DNA of 64,000 bases, taken from the NCBI RefSeq assembly GCF_013307245.1, contig NZ_CP028941.1:806001-870000 (forward strand), read 5' to 3'. Shown piece by piece: positions 21,359 to 29,650 of the stretch. The notes below the pieces were generated by a model. The model ran no database searches. It was not told the origin of the DNA and saw only the letters and a list, made by a program, of their open reading frames with translations. Position numbers and translations under genes: made by a program. Position 1 is the first letter of the stretch. Each line of letters opens with the position of its first letter. The stretch comes from Polynucleobacter antarcticus. Its GTDB lineage: Bacteria > Pseudomonadota > Gammaproteobacteria > Burkholderiales > Burkholderiaceae.

Positions 21359-22671
21359 TTTTTATCGGCGGCTGGTGGAGTAGCAGAATTCGGGGGAGTT
21401 ATCGGCGCTGCGCTAGGAGTTTTAGCCTCACGCACTTTGCCTCCAGGGCGAAGATTTTGTTTGCCTTCGACCACGATGCGATCGCCAGGCTCTACGCCGG
21501 TGATGACGGTTTTTCCTTGATACTCATAGACAACCTTAATAGGCTTAATAGAGACCTTGCTGTCTTTATCCACCACATAGACAATGCTGCCTCGTGGGTT
21601 AATCACTACAGCCTCTGAGGGCACTTCAAGCGCATCTTTGAGGGTACTGGCATTGAGCGTGACACGCGCAAATTGTCCGGGCAGAATACTCATTTTTTCA
21701 TTGGAGATTTGAGCGCGGACGCGCACTGCGGCAATTAAAGGATCTACTTGGTTATCAATCACTAAGACCTTGCCTTCGTAGACATTCTTTTCATTACTAC
21801 CAACGGTCACTTTCACTGTGAGCGGGGCATCATCCTGCTTGCTCCCTAAAAGTAAGGGAATATCTTTCTCGGGGATGACGAACTGAACATTGATAGGATT
21901 TAATTGAGTGATAGTTACCATCGAGCCAACACTCGAGGTCGCAGTAGAGCTGGTTGCAGTGGTCACCACATTACTGGCTTGAACCAGCGACCCGGGGAAG
22001 ACGTTAATGATGCCGGCTCGGCCATTAATCGGTGAGCGGATAGAGTCGAAGGATAGTTGAACCTCAGCAGAGCGCGCAGCAGACTGTGCTGCCTTGGCAT
22101 TTGCTAAGGAAGTATCTAGCCCCGCCTGAGAAATAAAGTTTTTATCAACTAAACCTTTGGCACGCAGGTATTGTTTTTGCGCATCATCCGCGAGTGCTTT
22201 TAATCTTTCATAATTGGCCGTGTCATTCCGATTATCTAAGGTAAAGAGAAGCTGACCGGCTTTGATTTCCTCACCATCTTTAATATGAATCTTGGCAACC
22301 GTATTGGTCACCATCGGACGAATATCGACAATGCTATTGGAGATAAAGGTTCCCGTCGCCTCAATCATGATGGGGATGTCTTTTTTCTCTACGACCACAC
22401 TAGTAATCGTTTGTGCCCCACCCATTTTTTTGCTTGCAGGAAAGTAATAGTCATAGGCTAGTGATGCGCAGTACAGCAGCACTGCTAGCAAAACAATGCG
22501 CCATTTGAATTTCAGCAGCAAGGCTTTGCTGGTGGGGTAATCCATTTTTTTAGCGTGACTCCAGATAGGAGAGGCTTTTTGCCACAGCTGGCATAGGCGT
22601 GCTTGTAGCCTATTTTTGACGCTTCCTAGTTGAGCTACCGCTTTATCGAGTGCTGATTCAATTATTGACAC
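21355..22671 (-). CDS. RND efflux periplasmic adaptor (membrane fusion protein)
   Basis: Adaptor linking the RND permease to an outer-membrane channel. The 438-residue protein has a cytoplasmic N-terminal stretch of about 50 residues, one membrane helix (WRIVLLAVLLYCASLAYDYYF, about residues 53-73), a lipoyl half-motif (IRPMVTNTVAKIHIKDGEEIKAGQLLFTLD), a helical hairpin, and the second lipoyl half FDSIRSPINGRAGIINVFPGSLV. The tail is proline/alanine rich. The long N-terminal cytoplasmic extension is more than most adaptors have. It overlaps the permease start by 4 bp (ATGA) and is the first gene of the adaptor-pump-dnaQ run. Confidence 0.9.
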   Translation of the reverse strand: MSIIESALDKAVAQLGSVKNRLQARLCQLWQKASPIWSHAKKMDYPTSKALLLKFKWRIVLLAVLLYCASLAYDYYFPASKKMGGAQTITSVVVEKKDIPIMIEATGTFISNSIVDIRPMVTNTVAKIHIKDGEEIKAGQLLFTLDNRNDTANYERLKALADDAQKQYLRAKGLVDKNFISQAGLDTSLANAKAAQSAARSAEVQLSFDSIRSPINGRAGIINVFPGSLVQASNVVTTATSSTATSSVGSMVTITQLNPINVQFVIPEKDIPLLLGSKQDDAPLTVKVTVGSNEKNVYEGKVLVIDNQVDPLIAAVRVRAQISNEKMSILPGQFARVTLNASTLKDALEVPSEAVVINPRGSIVYVVDKDSKVSIKPIKVVYEYQGKTVITGVEPGDRIVVEGKQNLRPGGKVREAKTPSAAPITPPNSATPPAADKK

Positions 22672-22788
22672 GTTCTGAGGCGCTTTTCTATTCTTAATAA
22701 GGGTGTAGCCGGCAAAGTGGTGGCCGATTTAGGATGATTCATTCTCTCATAAGACCATTAAAAACGGGTTTTGACTGCCTATTAGAGA

Positions 22789-23244
22789 CTACGAGAGAAA
22801 CTCTTCGACACCTCTGTTTGCCAGCAGGTCAGCCAGCTCGTTGCCAGGGTGACCACTGTGTCCACGGACCCAGTGCCAAGAAATGGCGTGATGGGGGATC
22901 AGGGTATCTAATTCTTGCCATAAGTCAGCATTTTTCACGGGATCTTTACTCGCTGTCTTCCAGCCGCGTTTTTTCCAGCCCTCTAGCCACTCTGTGACGC
23001 CCTTTTGTACATATTGGGAGTCAGTCCAAAGCTCTACAGAGCTGGTTTGCTTGAGCGCCTTAAGGGCGTGAATGACCGCGCTAATTTCCATACGGTTATT
23101 GGTGGTAAGTTTTGCCCCACCGTGAAGATGCTTTTCATGATCACCAGAAAGAAGCACTGCACCCCAGCCACCAGGGCCGGGGTTGCCTTTACATGCCCCA
23201 TCGGTATAAATGACGATGTGGGGCAGAGTTTTGGTTTGTTCCAT
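22789..23244 (-). CDS. rnhA: Ribonuclease HI
   Basis: Cleaves the RNA strand of RNA:DNA hybrids, removing primers and R-loops. The 151-residue protein has all catalytic residues: Asp15 ([16 protein letters not shown]), Glu53 ([13 protein letters not shown]), Asp75 (WTDSQYV) and Asp139 ([11 protein letters not shown]), plus His129. The stop lies 117 bp from the adaptor gene start and its start 45 bp from the methyltransferase stop, all on the minus strand. In many proteobacteria rnhA neighbours dnaQ; here the efflux genes lie in between. Confidence 0.97.
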   Translation of the reverse strand: MEQTKTLPHIVIYTDGACKGNPGPGGWGAVLLSGDHEKHLHGGAKLTTNNRMEISAVIHALKALKQTSSVELWTDSQYVQKGVTEWLEGWKKRGWKTASKDPVKNADLWQELDTLIPHHAISWHWVRGHSGHPGNELADLLANRGVEEFLS

Positions 23245-23289
23245 AGCGTTAATTTACAGGGTCTTGTGAAGACCTCTTGTTGACTGCAA

Positions 23290-24090
23290 TTATTTGTCGC
23301 ACTTGTTCTGGCGATTCTCGGCCACTGGACTAAGCTGGGTAATTGGGGTGATTCGCCTACTTTGGACTCGCCCAATCAAGCGAATCCCTTGCTGGCGTTT
23401 TATTGCTGAGATCAGAAAAACGGCTCCAAAGATGGGCCACCAGCGGTTCCCCATGGGTTCTAAGTAATCCATTCTGGCCATACCCGATTCTCCGCTCAAA
23501 GGGAATTTATAGCAGCCAAAATGACCGCGATCGAGCGAAAAATTAAGTAACTGAAGCCAATCTTTGACGCGCAGTAGGCTAATAAATTGACCGTCTCTTG
23601 GTAAGTAGGGGCTGCCGATGAGGCGACTGAGGTATTGGCGCACCCCCCATAGGCTAGCTGGGTTAAACCCAGAAATAATCAGGCGACCCTCGGGGCGTAA
23701 GACCCGTTCAGCCTCCCGCAAAATTTGGTGCGGATCGGCGGCAAACTCGAGCGCATGGGGCAGAACTAATAAATCGACGCTTTCAGATGCAAAGGGCAGC
23801 TCATTGGCGTTGCCTCTAATGCAATGCCAATGCGGGTGGGTTGCGTCGATTTGATGATCAGCGGAGTCGGTCAATATGGCTTGCAAAGGCATGCGATTTT
23901 CTGCCAAGGTGTTAATTTGCGGCAAACCCACCTGAATTGCATGAAATCCGAAGACATCGGCCACAATCTGATTAAAGCATTTTTGCTCCCAAGCAAGGAC
24001 ATATTGGCCAGGCGGAGACTGTAGCCACTTTTCCCATGAACTCCATGGTGGGGCAGGCATCTGGTGCGGGGAAGAGGGGGTTGGTATCAT
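23290..24090 (-). CDS. Class I SAM-dependent methyltransferase, YafS-like
   Basis: A 266-residue Rossmann-fold methyltransferase of the YafS family. Visible parts are ANELPFASESVDLLVLPHALEFAADPHQILREAERVLRPEGRLIISGFNPASLWG (about residues 95-150), typical of the type 11 domain and of YafS. Its target is not known. E. coli yafS also lies between gloB and rnhA, which supports the assignment. The start is uncertain: ATG at 24090 would leave only 6 bp before gloB's ATG on the other strand, whereas the second ATG at 24060 (MPAPPWSSWEKWL) leaves 36 bp for promoters and is at least as likely. Confidence 0.85.
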   Translation of the reverse strand: MIPTPSSPHQMPAPPWSSWEKWLQSPPGQYVLAWEQKCFNQIVADVFGFHAIQVGLPQINTLAENRMPLQAILTDSADHQIDATHPHWHCIRGNANELPFASESVDLLVLPHALEFAADPHQILREAERVLRPEGRLIISGFNPASLWGVRQYLSRLIGSPYLPRDGQFISLLRVKDWLQLLNFSLDRGHFGCYKFPLSGESGMARMDYLEPMGNRWWPIFGAVFLISAIKRQQGIRLIGRVQSRRITPITQLSPVAENRQNKCDK

Positions 24091-24096
24091 CGTTCT

Positions 24097-24906
24097 ATGG
24101 AGAAGAATACTTTATTGCAAGTTTGGCCCATTCCGGCCTTTGATGACAACTATCTTTGGTGTATCCATGATGGTCAATCTGCTCTGATTGTTGATCCGGG
24201 GGATGCCGCCCCCGTCTTGCAATATTTAGCACAAGAAAAACTCACATTAACCGGCATTCTAATAACCCATCACCATGCTGACCATACTGGAGGAATTTTG
24301 CAGATTTTGCAGACTCTAGGTAAGCACATACCTGTATACGGGCCGGCAGCAATTGATATACCCGGTAGAACCCATGCCCTCATGGAAGGGGATAAGTTTG
24401 AGATTGCGGCACCGATGCTGAGTTTTGAAGTGTTTGAAGTACCCGGCCATACCCTCAGCCACATCGCCTACTTTGCGAACATACAGGCTAATGTGCCTGA
24501 GCCAATGCTCTTTTGTGGAGATACCTTATTTGCCTCCGGTTGTGGCCGCTTATTTGAAGGCACTCCAACACAAATGAGCCAGTCTTTGGCCAAGTTCATT
24601 GCCTTGCCAAAAAATACCTTGGTGTACTGCACCCATGAGTACACTTTATCGAATATTCGTTTTGCCTTAGCTGTTGAGCCCAACAACACCAACTTAATCA
24701 GTTGGGCCGAGAAGGCCAAGTCCTTACGCGACCATTACCTTCCTACATTACCAACGACGATTGGGCAAGAGTTGCAGGTCAACCCGTTTATGCGTTGCGA
24801 TCAAGAAGAGGTGATTGATTCAGCATTGCGTATCTCCGGTGAAAAAACACTGCCAAGCCCTGCGCATGTCTTGGCGGTCATTCGGGCATGGAAGGATCGG
24901 TTCTGA
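24097..24906 (+). CDS. gloB: Hydroxyacylglutathione hydrolase (glyoxalase II)
   Basis: Hydrolyses S-lactoylglutathione to lactate and glutathione, the second step of methylglyoxal detoxification. From ATG 24097 the protein has 269 residues. The metallo-beta-lactamase motif THHHADH spans residues 57-63 (two-metal site), with further ligands in VPGHTLSHIAY and FCGDTLF and the C-terminal HEYTLSNIRFA with VNPFMRC. A longer GTG start at 24064 would overlap the divergent gene and is rejected. The stop overlaps the mltD start (TGATG). Confidence 0.95.
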   Translation: MEKNTLLQVWPIPAFDDNYLWCIHDGQSALIVDPGDAAPVLQYLAQEKLTLTGILITHHHADHTGGILQILQTLGKHIPVYGPAAIDIPGRTHALMEGDKFEIAAPMLSFEVFEVPGHTLSHIAYFANIQANVPEPMLFCGDTLFASGCGRLFEGTPTQMSQSLAKFIALPKNTLVYCTHEYTLSNIRFALAVEPNNTNLISWAEKAKSLRDHYLPTLPTTIGQELQVNPFMRCDQEEVIDSALRISGEKTLPSPAHVLAVIRAWKDRF

Positions 24907-26327
24907 TGTCTTGGCGCTATGGGGCAATAGTGCTGATTGTTGCTCTGTCTGGTTGCGCAAGTAGTGGGGATTGGACATCCGATAGCTCAACGCGAAATGA
25001 TCCTCGCGCTTTTAAGGCGCAAAAAGTTGACCTTCAAAAGCAATCTGTCAGCAAGCTATATGCGCCATCTAGCAATCTATGGATACGCATTCGGGATGGC
25101 TTTGAATTAGAGCCCATGAATACACCGCTAGAGATTGCCCAAGTACGATGGCTGGCGAATCGTCCTGACTATGTCAATCGCACTATGGCACGCTCATCAC
25201 GCTATCTTTTTTATATTGTGCAAGAAGTCAATACACGCAATATGCCCATGGAGATTGCCTTACTGCCTTTTGTGGAAAGTGCTTTTGTAACACACGCCAA
25301 ATCTAGTGCTAAAGCAATGGGCTTGTGGCAATTCATGCCAGCGACTGGTAAGGATTTTAGTTTGACGCAAAACGTCTTTAGAGATGAGCGTCGTGACGTA
25401 TTGCAGTCGACCGATGCAGCCCTGGATTATTTACAACGATTGTACAAACAGTTCGGTAGCTGGGATCTTGCATTGGCAGCGTATAACTGGGGCGAGGGCA
25501 ATGTAACTAAAGCACAAAAACGCAATTTGGCAAAGGGGCTGCCAACGGATTATCTGAGCCTTAGTATGCCAAATGAAACTCGCAACTATGTTCCTAAGTT
25601 GATGGCTTACCGTCAAATTGTTTTAGATCCCCAAGCATTTGGCATTGTTTTACCTGAGCTTGAAAATCATCCTTATTTTGTAGCGATCGAGGTTGCGAAT
25701 GATATTGATGTAGCAGTGGTGATCGAGTTAGCAGAAATTCCAGCAGAGGAGTTTCATAGTCTCAATCCTTCATTTAATAAGCCAGTGATTTTAAGTAATG
25801 CCAATCAACAGATTTTGTTGCCATTTGGGCATGCAGAGGTATTTCAGGAAAACCTCAAAAAATATACTAAGCCTCTTTCCTCATGGACTGCTGTGCTCAT
25901 CACTAAAACCGAGAGCGTGGATCAGGCAGCCAAAGCCCTGGGGGCAGATCCTAATACTCTTAGAGAAGTGAATGGCATTCCGAAGGGCATGAGAATACGG
26001 GCAGGGTCCACCGTATTGGTGCCCAAAACTAGCCGGCGTTACGGGGATATTTCTGTGGCGATGGCTGAAAATGCCAGCCTTAATCTTGCCAAGCCTGCAC
26101 CCGCTGCGCCTAAAAATTGTGCTGCCGGCGCTAAGTGCCCTTCAGCTACTCCAGCAAAAGGGACAAATAAAGCCGCTACTAAGGGTAATTCCTCAGTAAA
26201 AAATGCTGCAACTCAGCATAAGCCCGCATCGACAGGACCTGAAAAATCTGCGAAAAACACAACTACGAAAGCGAATAGCCCTGCAGCTAAGGTAGCCGAT
26301 GGCAAGGGGCTAAGTAAAACTCAGTAA
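24906..26327 (+). CDS. mltD: Membrane-bound lytic transglycosylase D
   Basis: Lipoprotein that cleaves peptidoglycan glycan strands to 1,6-anhydro ends. Start at ATG 24906 (overlapping the gloB stop) gives a signal peptide ending at the lipobox LSGC. The SLT domain has the catalytic glutamate in ALLPFVESAFVTHAKSSAKAMGLWQFMPATG and LALAAYNWGEGNV. A LysM-type repeat follows (ESVDQAAKALGADPNTLREVNGIPKGMRIRAGSTVLVPK) and an earlier, less clear one near residues 255-310. The last 70 residues are a low-complexity Ala/Lys/Thr tail. gloB-mltD adjacency is also known in E. coli. Confidence 0.93.
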   Translation: MSWRYGAIVLIVALSGCASSGDWTSDSSTRNDPRAFKAQKVDLQKQSVSKLYAPSSNLWIRIRDGFELEPMNTPLEIAQVRWLANRPDYVNRTMARSSRYLFYIVQEVNTRNMPMEIALLPFVESAFVTHAKSSAKAMGLWQFMPATGKDFSLTQNVFRDERRDVLQSTDAALDYLQRLYKQFGSWDLALAAYNWGEGNVTKAQKRNLAKGLPTDYLSLSMPNETRNYVPKLMAYRQIVLDPQAFGIVLPELENHPYFVAIEVANDIDVAVVIELAEIPAEEFHSLNPSFNKPVILSNANQQILLPFGHAEVFQENLKKYTKPLSSWTAVLITKTESVDQAAKALGADPNTLREVNGIPKGMRIRAGSTVLVPKTSRRYGDISVAMAENASLNLAKPAPAAPKNCAAGAKCPSATPAKGTNKAATKGNSSVKNAATQHKPASTGPEKSAKNTTTKANSPAAKVADGKGLSKTQ

Positions 26328-26373
26328 TTCGCTTTGTGCTCACACAACACTTTTTCATTTATTTAGGTTGATC

Positions 26374-28257
26374 ATGTCCTACAAATCAGAACACGAACGT
26401 TCCATTCAAGATCCAGATAGTTTTTGGGGAGAGCAAGCAAGACTCATTCATTGGGAAAAGCCTTTTAATGAAGTTCTCAATTATTCCAACCCCCCGTTTG
26501 CAAAATGGTTTGAGGGTGGATTAACCAACCTTTGTTACAACGCTGTCGACCGGCATTTAAAAGACCGTGCCGACCAAGCCGCTCTGATTGCGGTTTCTAC
26601 AGAAACCAATCAAGAAAAAGCGTACACATTCAAAGAGCTTTATGAAGAAGTCAATCGGATGGCTGCGATCTACCAAGCCAATGGCGTTAAAAAAGGTGAT
26701 CGTGTATTAATTTATATGCCAATGATTGCAGAGGCAAGTTTTGCCATGTTAGCTTGTGCGCGTATTGGAGCGATTCACTCAGTTGTGTTTGGTGGCTTTG
26801 CATCTCACAGCTTGGCATCTCGAATTGATGATGCAAAACCTAAAATGATTGTGACGGCTGAGGCTGGCTCACGCGCGGGCAAGCCGGTGCCTTACAAGCC
26901 CTTGTTGGACGAGGGTATTGCGCTGGCTAGCTTTAAGCCTGAAAAGGTATTGATTGTGAACCGGGGTCTGACGGAGTTCACCATGGTGGCTGGGCGTGAT
27001 GTAGATTACGCGACTGAGCGCCAAAAGCATCTGAACGACATCGTGCCAGTAGAGTGGGTCGATGCCACTCATATCTCTTATATTTTGTATACCTCAGGCA
27101 CCACTGGTAAACCAAAGGGTGTGCAACGCGATACCGGCGGCTATGCTGTAGCGTTAGCGGCATCGATGAAGCACATCTTTTGCGGTAACCCTGGCGAAAC
27201 CATGTTCTGCACTTCGGATATTGGTTGGGTAGTGGGACATAGCTACATTATTTATGCGCCACTTATTAACGGTATGGCTACTATCTTGTATGAGGGTACG
27301 CCATTACGCCCCGATGCAGGTATTTGGTGGGAGTTGGTTGAGAAATACAAAGTGTCCGTGATGTTCTCGGCGCCAACTGCTGTGCGTGTTCTCAAAAAAC
27401 AAGATCCCGCATTTTTAACTAAATACGATCTATCTAGTCTACGTGCCTTGTTCTTAGCTGGTGAGCCTCTAGATGAGCCAACCGCAACATGGATTCATGA
27501 TGCGATTAAAAAACCGATTGTGGATAATTATTGGCAAACTGAAACCGGTTGGCCGATGCTGGCTATTCAGCGCGGGGTAGAAGTCATGCCGCACAAATTT
27601 GGTTCGCCAGGCGTGCCCTCATTTGGTTACAACATGAAGTTGTTAGATGATGCGACCTCCGAAGAATTAGGTCCCGATAAAAAAGGGGTGATTGCCATTG
27701 AAGGTCCCTTACCTCCAGGTTGCATGCAAACAGTTTGGGGTGATGACAAGCGCTTTGTCAGTACCTATTGGGAAACTATTCCTGGTAAGACGATTTATTC
27801 CACATTTGACTGGGGCATTAAAGATAAGGATGGTTACTTCTTTATCTTGGGCCGCACCGATGATGTGATTAACGTAGCGGGCCATCGATTAGGTACTCGC
27901 GAGATTGAGGAAAGTATTTCTAGTCATCCGAATGTCTCCGAGGTGGCTGTAGTGGGTATTGAAGACAAACTAAAGGGACAGGCTGCGATCGCCTTTGTGA
28001 TTCCGCGTAATTCAGACAGTATTGCTAATTTAGAAGCGGAATGTATGAAGACAGTGGATAGTCAGTTAGGACCGATTGCCCGACCTGGTCGTGTTTATGT
28101 GGTGAATGCTTTACCGAAGACCCGTTCAGGCAAGATTGTGCGTCGTGCACTGCAGGCCGTGGCAGAAGGTCGTGATCCTGGTGATATTAGTACGATGGAA
28201 GATCAAACCGTTCTGGCCCAAATTAAGGACATCATCGACAGTACGGCCAAGGCGTAA
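26374..28257 (+). CDS. prpE: Propionate--CoA ligase
   Basis: Activates propionate (and probably acetate) to the acyl-CoA using ATP, giving AMP and PPi. The 627-residue enzyme begins MSYKSEHERSIQDPDSFWGEQ and has YILYTSGTTGKPKGVQRDTGGYAVAL near residues 230-255 (adenylate-forming A3 motif), DNYWQTETGWPML near 390, GRTDDVINVAGHRLGTREIEESI near 495 and the C-terminal acylated-lysine motif PKTRSGKIVRRALQAVAEG. GGYAVAL and the PPFAKWF start fit PrpE rather than Acs. ATG 26374 is preferred to TTG 26368. It could serve propionyl-CoA metabolism together with mmsA. Confidence 0.9.
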   Translation: MSYKSEHERSIQDPDSFWGEQARLIHWEKPFNEVLNYSNPPFAKWFEGGLTNLCYNAVDRHLKDRADQAALIAVSTETNQEKAYTFKELYEEVNRMAAIYQANGVKKGDRVLIYMPMIAEASFAMLACARIGAIHSVVFGGFASHSLASRIDDAKPKMIVTAEAGSRAGKPVPYKPLLDEGIALASFKPEKVLIVNRGLTEFTMVAGRDVDYATERQKHLNDIVPVEWVDATHISYILYTSGTTGKPKGVQRDTGGYAVALAASMKHIFCGNPGETMFCTSDIGWVVGHSYIIYAPLINGMATILYEGTPLRPDAGIWWELVEKYKVSVMFSAPTAVRVLKKQDPAFLTKYDLSSLRALFLAGEPLDEPTATWIHDAIKKPIVDNYWQTETGWPMLAIQRGVEVMPHKFGSPGVPSFGYNMKLLDDATSEELGPDKKGVIAIEGPLPPGCMQTVWGDDKRFVSTYWETIPGKTIYSTFDWGIKDKDGYFFILGRTDDVINVAGHRLGTREIEESISSHPNVSEVAVVGIEDKLKGQAAIAFVIPRNSDSIANLEAECMKTVDSQLGPIARPGRVYVVNALPKTRSGKIVRRALQAVAEGRDPGDISTMEDQTVLAQIKDIIDSTAKA

Positions 28258-28447
28258 AGGCGCAACCCCCCTCAAGCCCTGTAGCTATGGGATTGCAGGG
28301 GTGTGAGCCATAAAACTGGTATTATTATTGAGTTCAAAATTTAATAAATTACCCTAGCGCTTAAAGACACTCACCTCCCGCACAAACAGTCCTGGGTTGG
28401 TCTTTTTGGGGTGTTGAGCGTCGGATGGAGCAGGGACTGGAGATGGT

Positions 28448-29650
28448 TTGTCACCCTTGCTTCCTTCTTTCCCCCCCGCCGTATTGGCTTTAGCCGACGG
28501 TTCTTTATTTCCCGGTCTCAGTATTGGCGCCTCTGGCGAAACAACCGGTGAAGTAGTCTTTAATACTGCCCTCACAGGTTATCAAGAGATCATTACTGAT
28601 CCCAGTTATTCCCGTCAAATCGTGACTCTGACTTATCCCCATATCGGTAATGTTGGTGTGAATGCACAAGATGCCGAATCAGAGCACATTCATGCAGCTG
28701 GTTTAGTCATCAAAGATCTTCCTAAGCGTGTTTCTAATTTTCGCTCTGAAGAAAGCCTTGATAGCTACTTAATTAAAGCAGGCGTTGTAGGAATTTCTGC
28801 TATTGATACGCGCAAGCTTACCCGTATTCTGCGGGATACCGGTGCGCAATCGGGCGCAATTGTGGCCGGCAAGCTCGGTGATGACATTGCTACGTTGGCT
28901 AAAAAAGCACTCGACTTGGCTAAAGCGTTTTCTGGCATGGCTGGTTTAGACCTTGCCAAGGTAGTAAGTACGAAAAAACCCTACACATGGCGTGAAGCAG
29001 AATGGGCTTTGCATGGAGTCGATGGCAAGCCTGCGTATAAAATACTAGATCAAAGTAAGGCACTTAAAAAGGTTGTCGCTTATGACTTTGGTGTGAAGCG
29101 CAATATTTTGCGCATGCTGACTGAGCGTGGCTGTGAGCTCACTGTAGTGCCAGCCCAAACCAGCGCTGCCGAAGTCTTGGCCATGAACCCTGATGGGGTC
29201 TTTTTTTCCAACGGCCCTGGAGATCCCGGTCCTTGTGATTACGCGATTGCTGCTGCAAAAGAAATTATTGAAAAAGGGGTACCTACCTTTGGAATTTGTT
29301 TAGGTCATCAAATTATGGGTTTGGCCGCTGGCGCGAAAACTTTGAAAATGAAATTCGGTCATCACGGCGCCAACCACCCTGTAAAAGATCTCGATACAGG
29401 ACGTGTTGCCATTACCTCTCAGAATCATGGTTTTGCAGTGGATGCCAACACCTTGCCTGACAAGATTCGCGTGACGCATGTTTCTTTATTTGATGGTTCT
29501 TTGCAGGGCTTGGCTTGGAAAGACAAACCGGCATTATGTTTTCAAGGTCACCCAGAAGCCTCTCCCGGTCCTCACGATATTGCTTATTTGTTTGATCGTT
29601 TTGTGGAGCTAATGAATGCTACCGCTGTGAGTAATAAGGGGAGCAAATAA
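28448..29650 (+). CDS. carA: Carbamoyl-phosphate synthase small subunit
   Basis: Glutaminase subunit that supplies ammonia to CarB for carbamoyl phosphate, used for arginine and pyrimidines. The N-terminal domain holds [11 protein letters not shown] and [21 protein letters not shown]; the class I amidotransferase domain has [15 protein letters not shown], the nucleophile in [14 protein letters not shown] and [12 protein letters not shown]. The start is not certain: TTG 28448 follows GGAG at 28439 at correct spacing, TTG 28457 gives the family's usual LPSFPP beginning, and ATG 28443 is out of frame. The stop overlaps carB (TAATG). The 190 bp upstream holds no clear gene. Confidence 0.94.
   Translation: MSPLLPSFPPAVLALADGSLFPGLSIGASGETTGEVVFNTALTGYQEIITDPSYSRQIVTLTYPHIGNVGVNAQDAESEHIHAAGLVIKDLPKRVSNFRSEESLDSYLIKAGVVGISAIDTRKLTRILRDTGAQSGAIVAGKLGDDIATLAKKALDLAKAFSGMAGLDLAKVVSTKKPYTWREAEWALHGVDGKPAYKILDQSKALKKVVAYDFGVKRNILRMLTERGCELTVVPAQTSAAEVLAMNPDGVFFSNGPGDPGPCDYAIAAAKEIIEKGVPTFGICLGHQIMGLAAGAKTLKMKFGHHGANHPVKDLDTGRVAITSQNHGFAVDANTLPDKIRVTHVSLFDGSLQGLAWKDKPALCFQGHPEASPGPHDIAYLFDRFVELMNATAVSNKGSK

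Noticed and set aside
28258..28447. Pyrimidine/arginine-responsive leader before carA
   Set aside because: No leader peptide, terminator pair or recognisable operator could be made out in the 190 bp.
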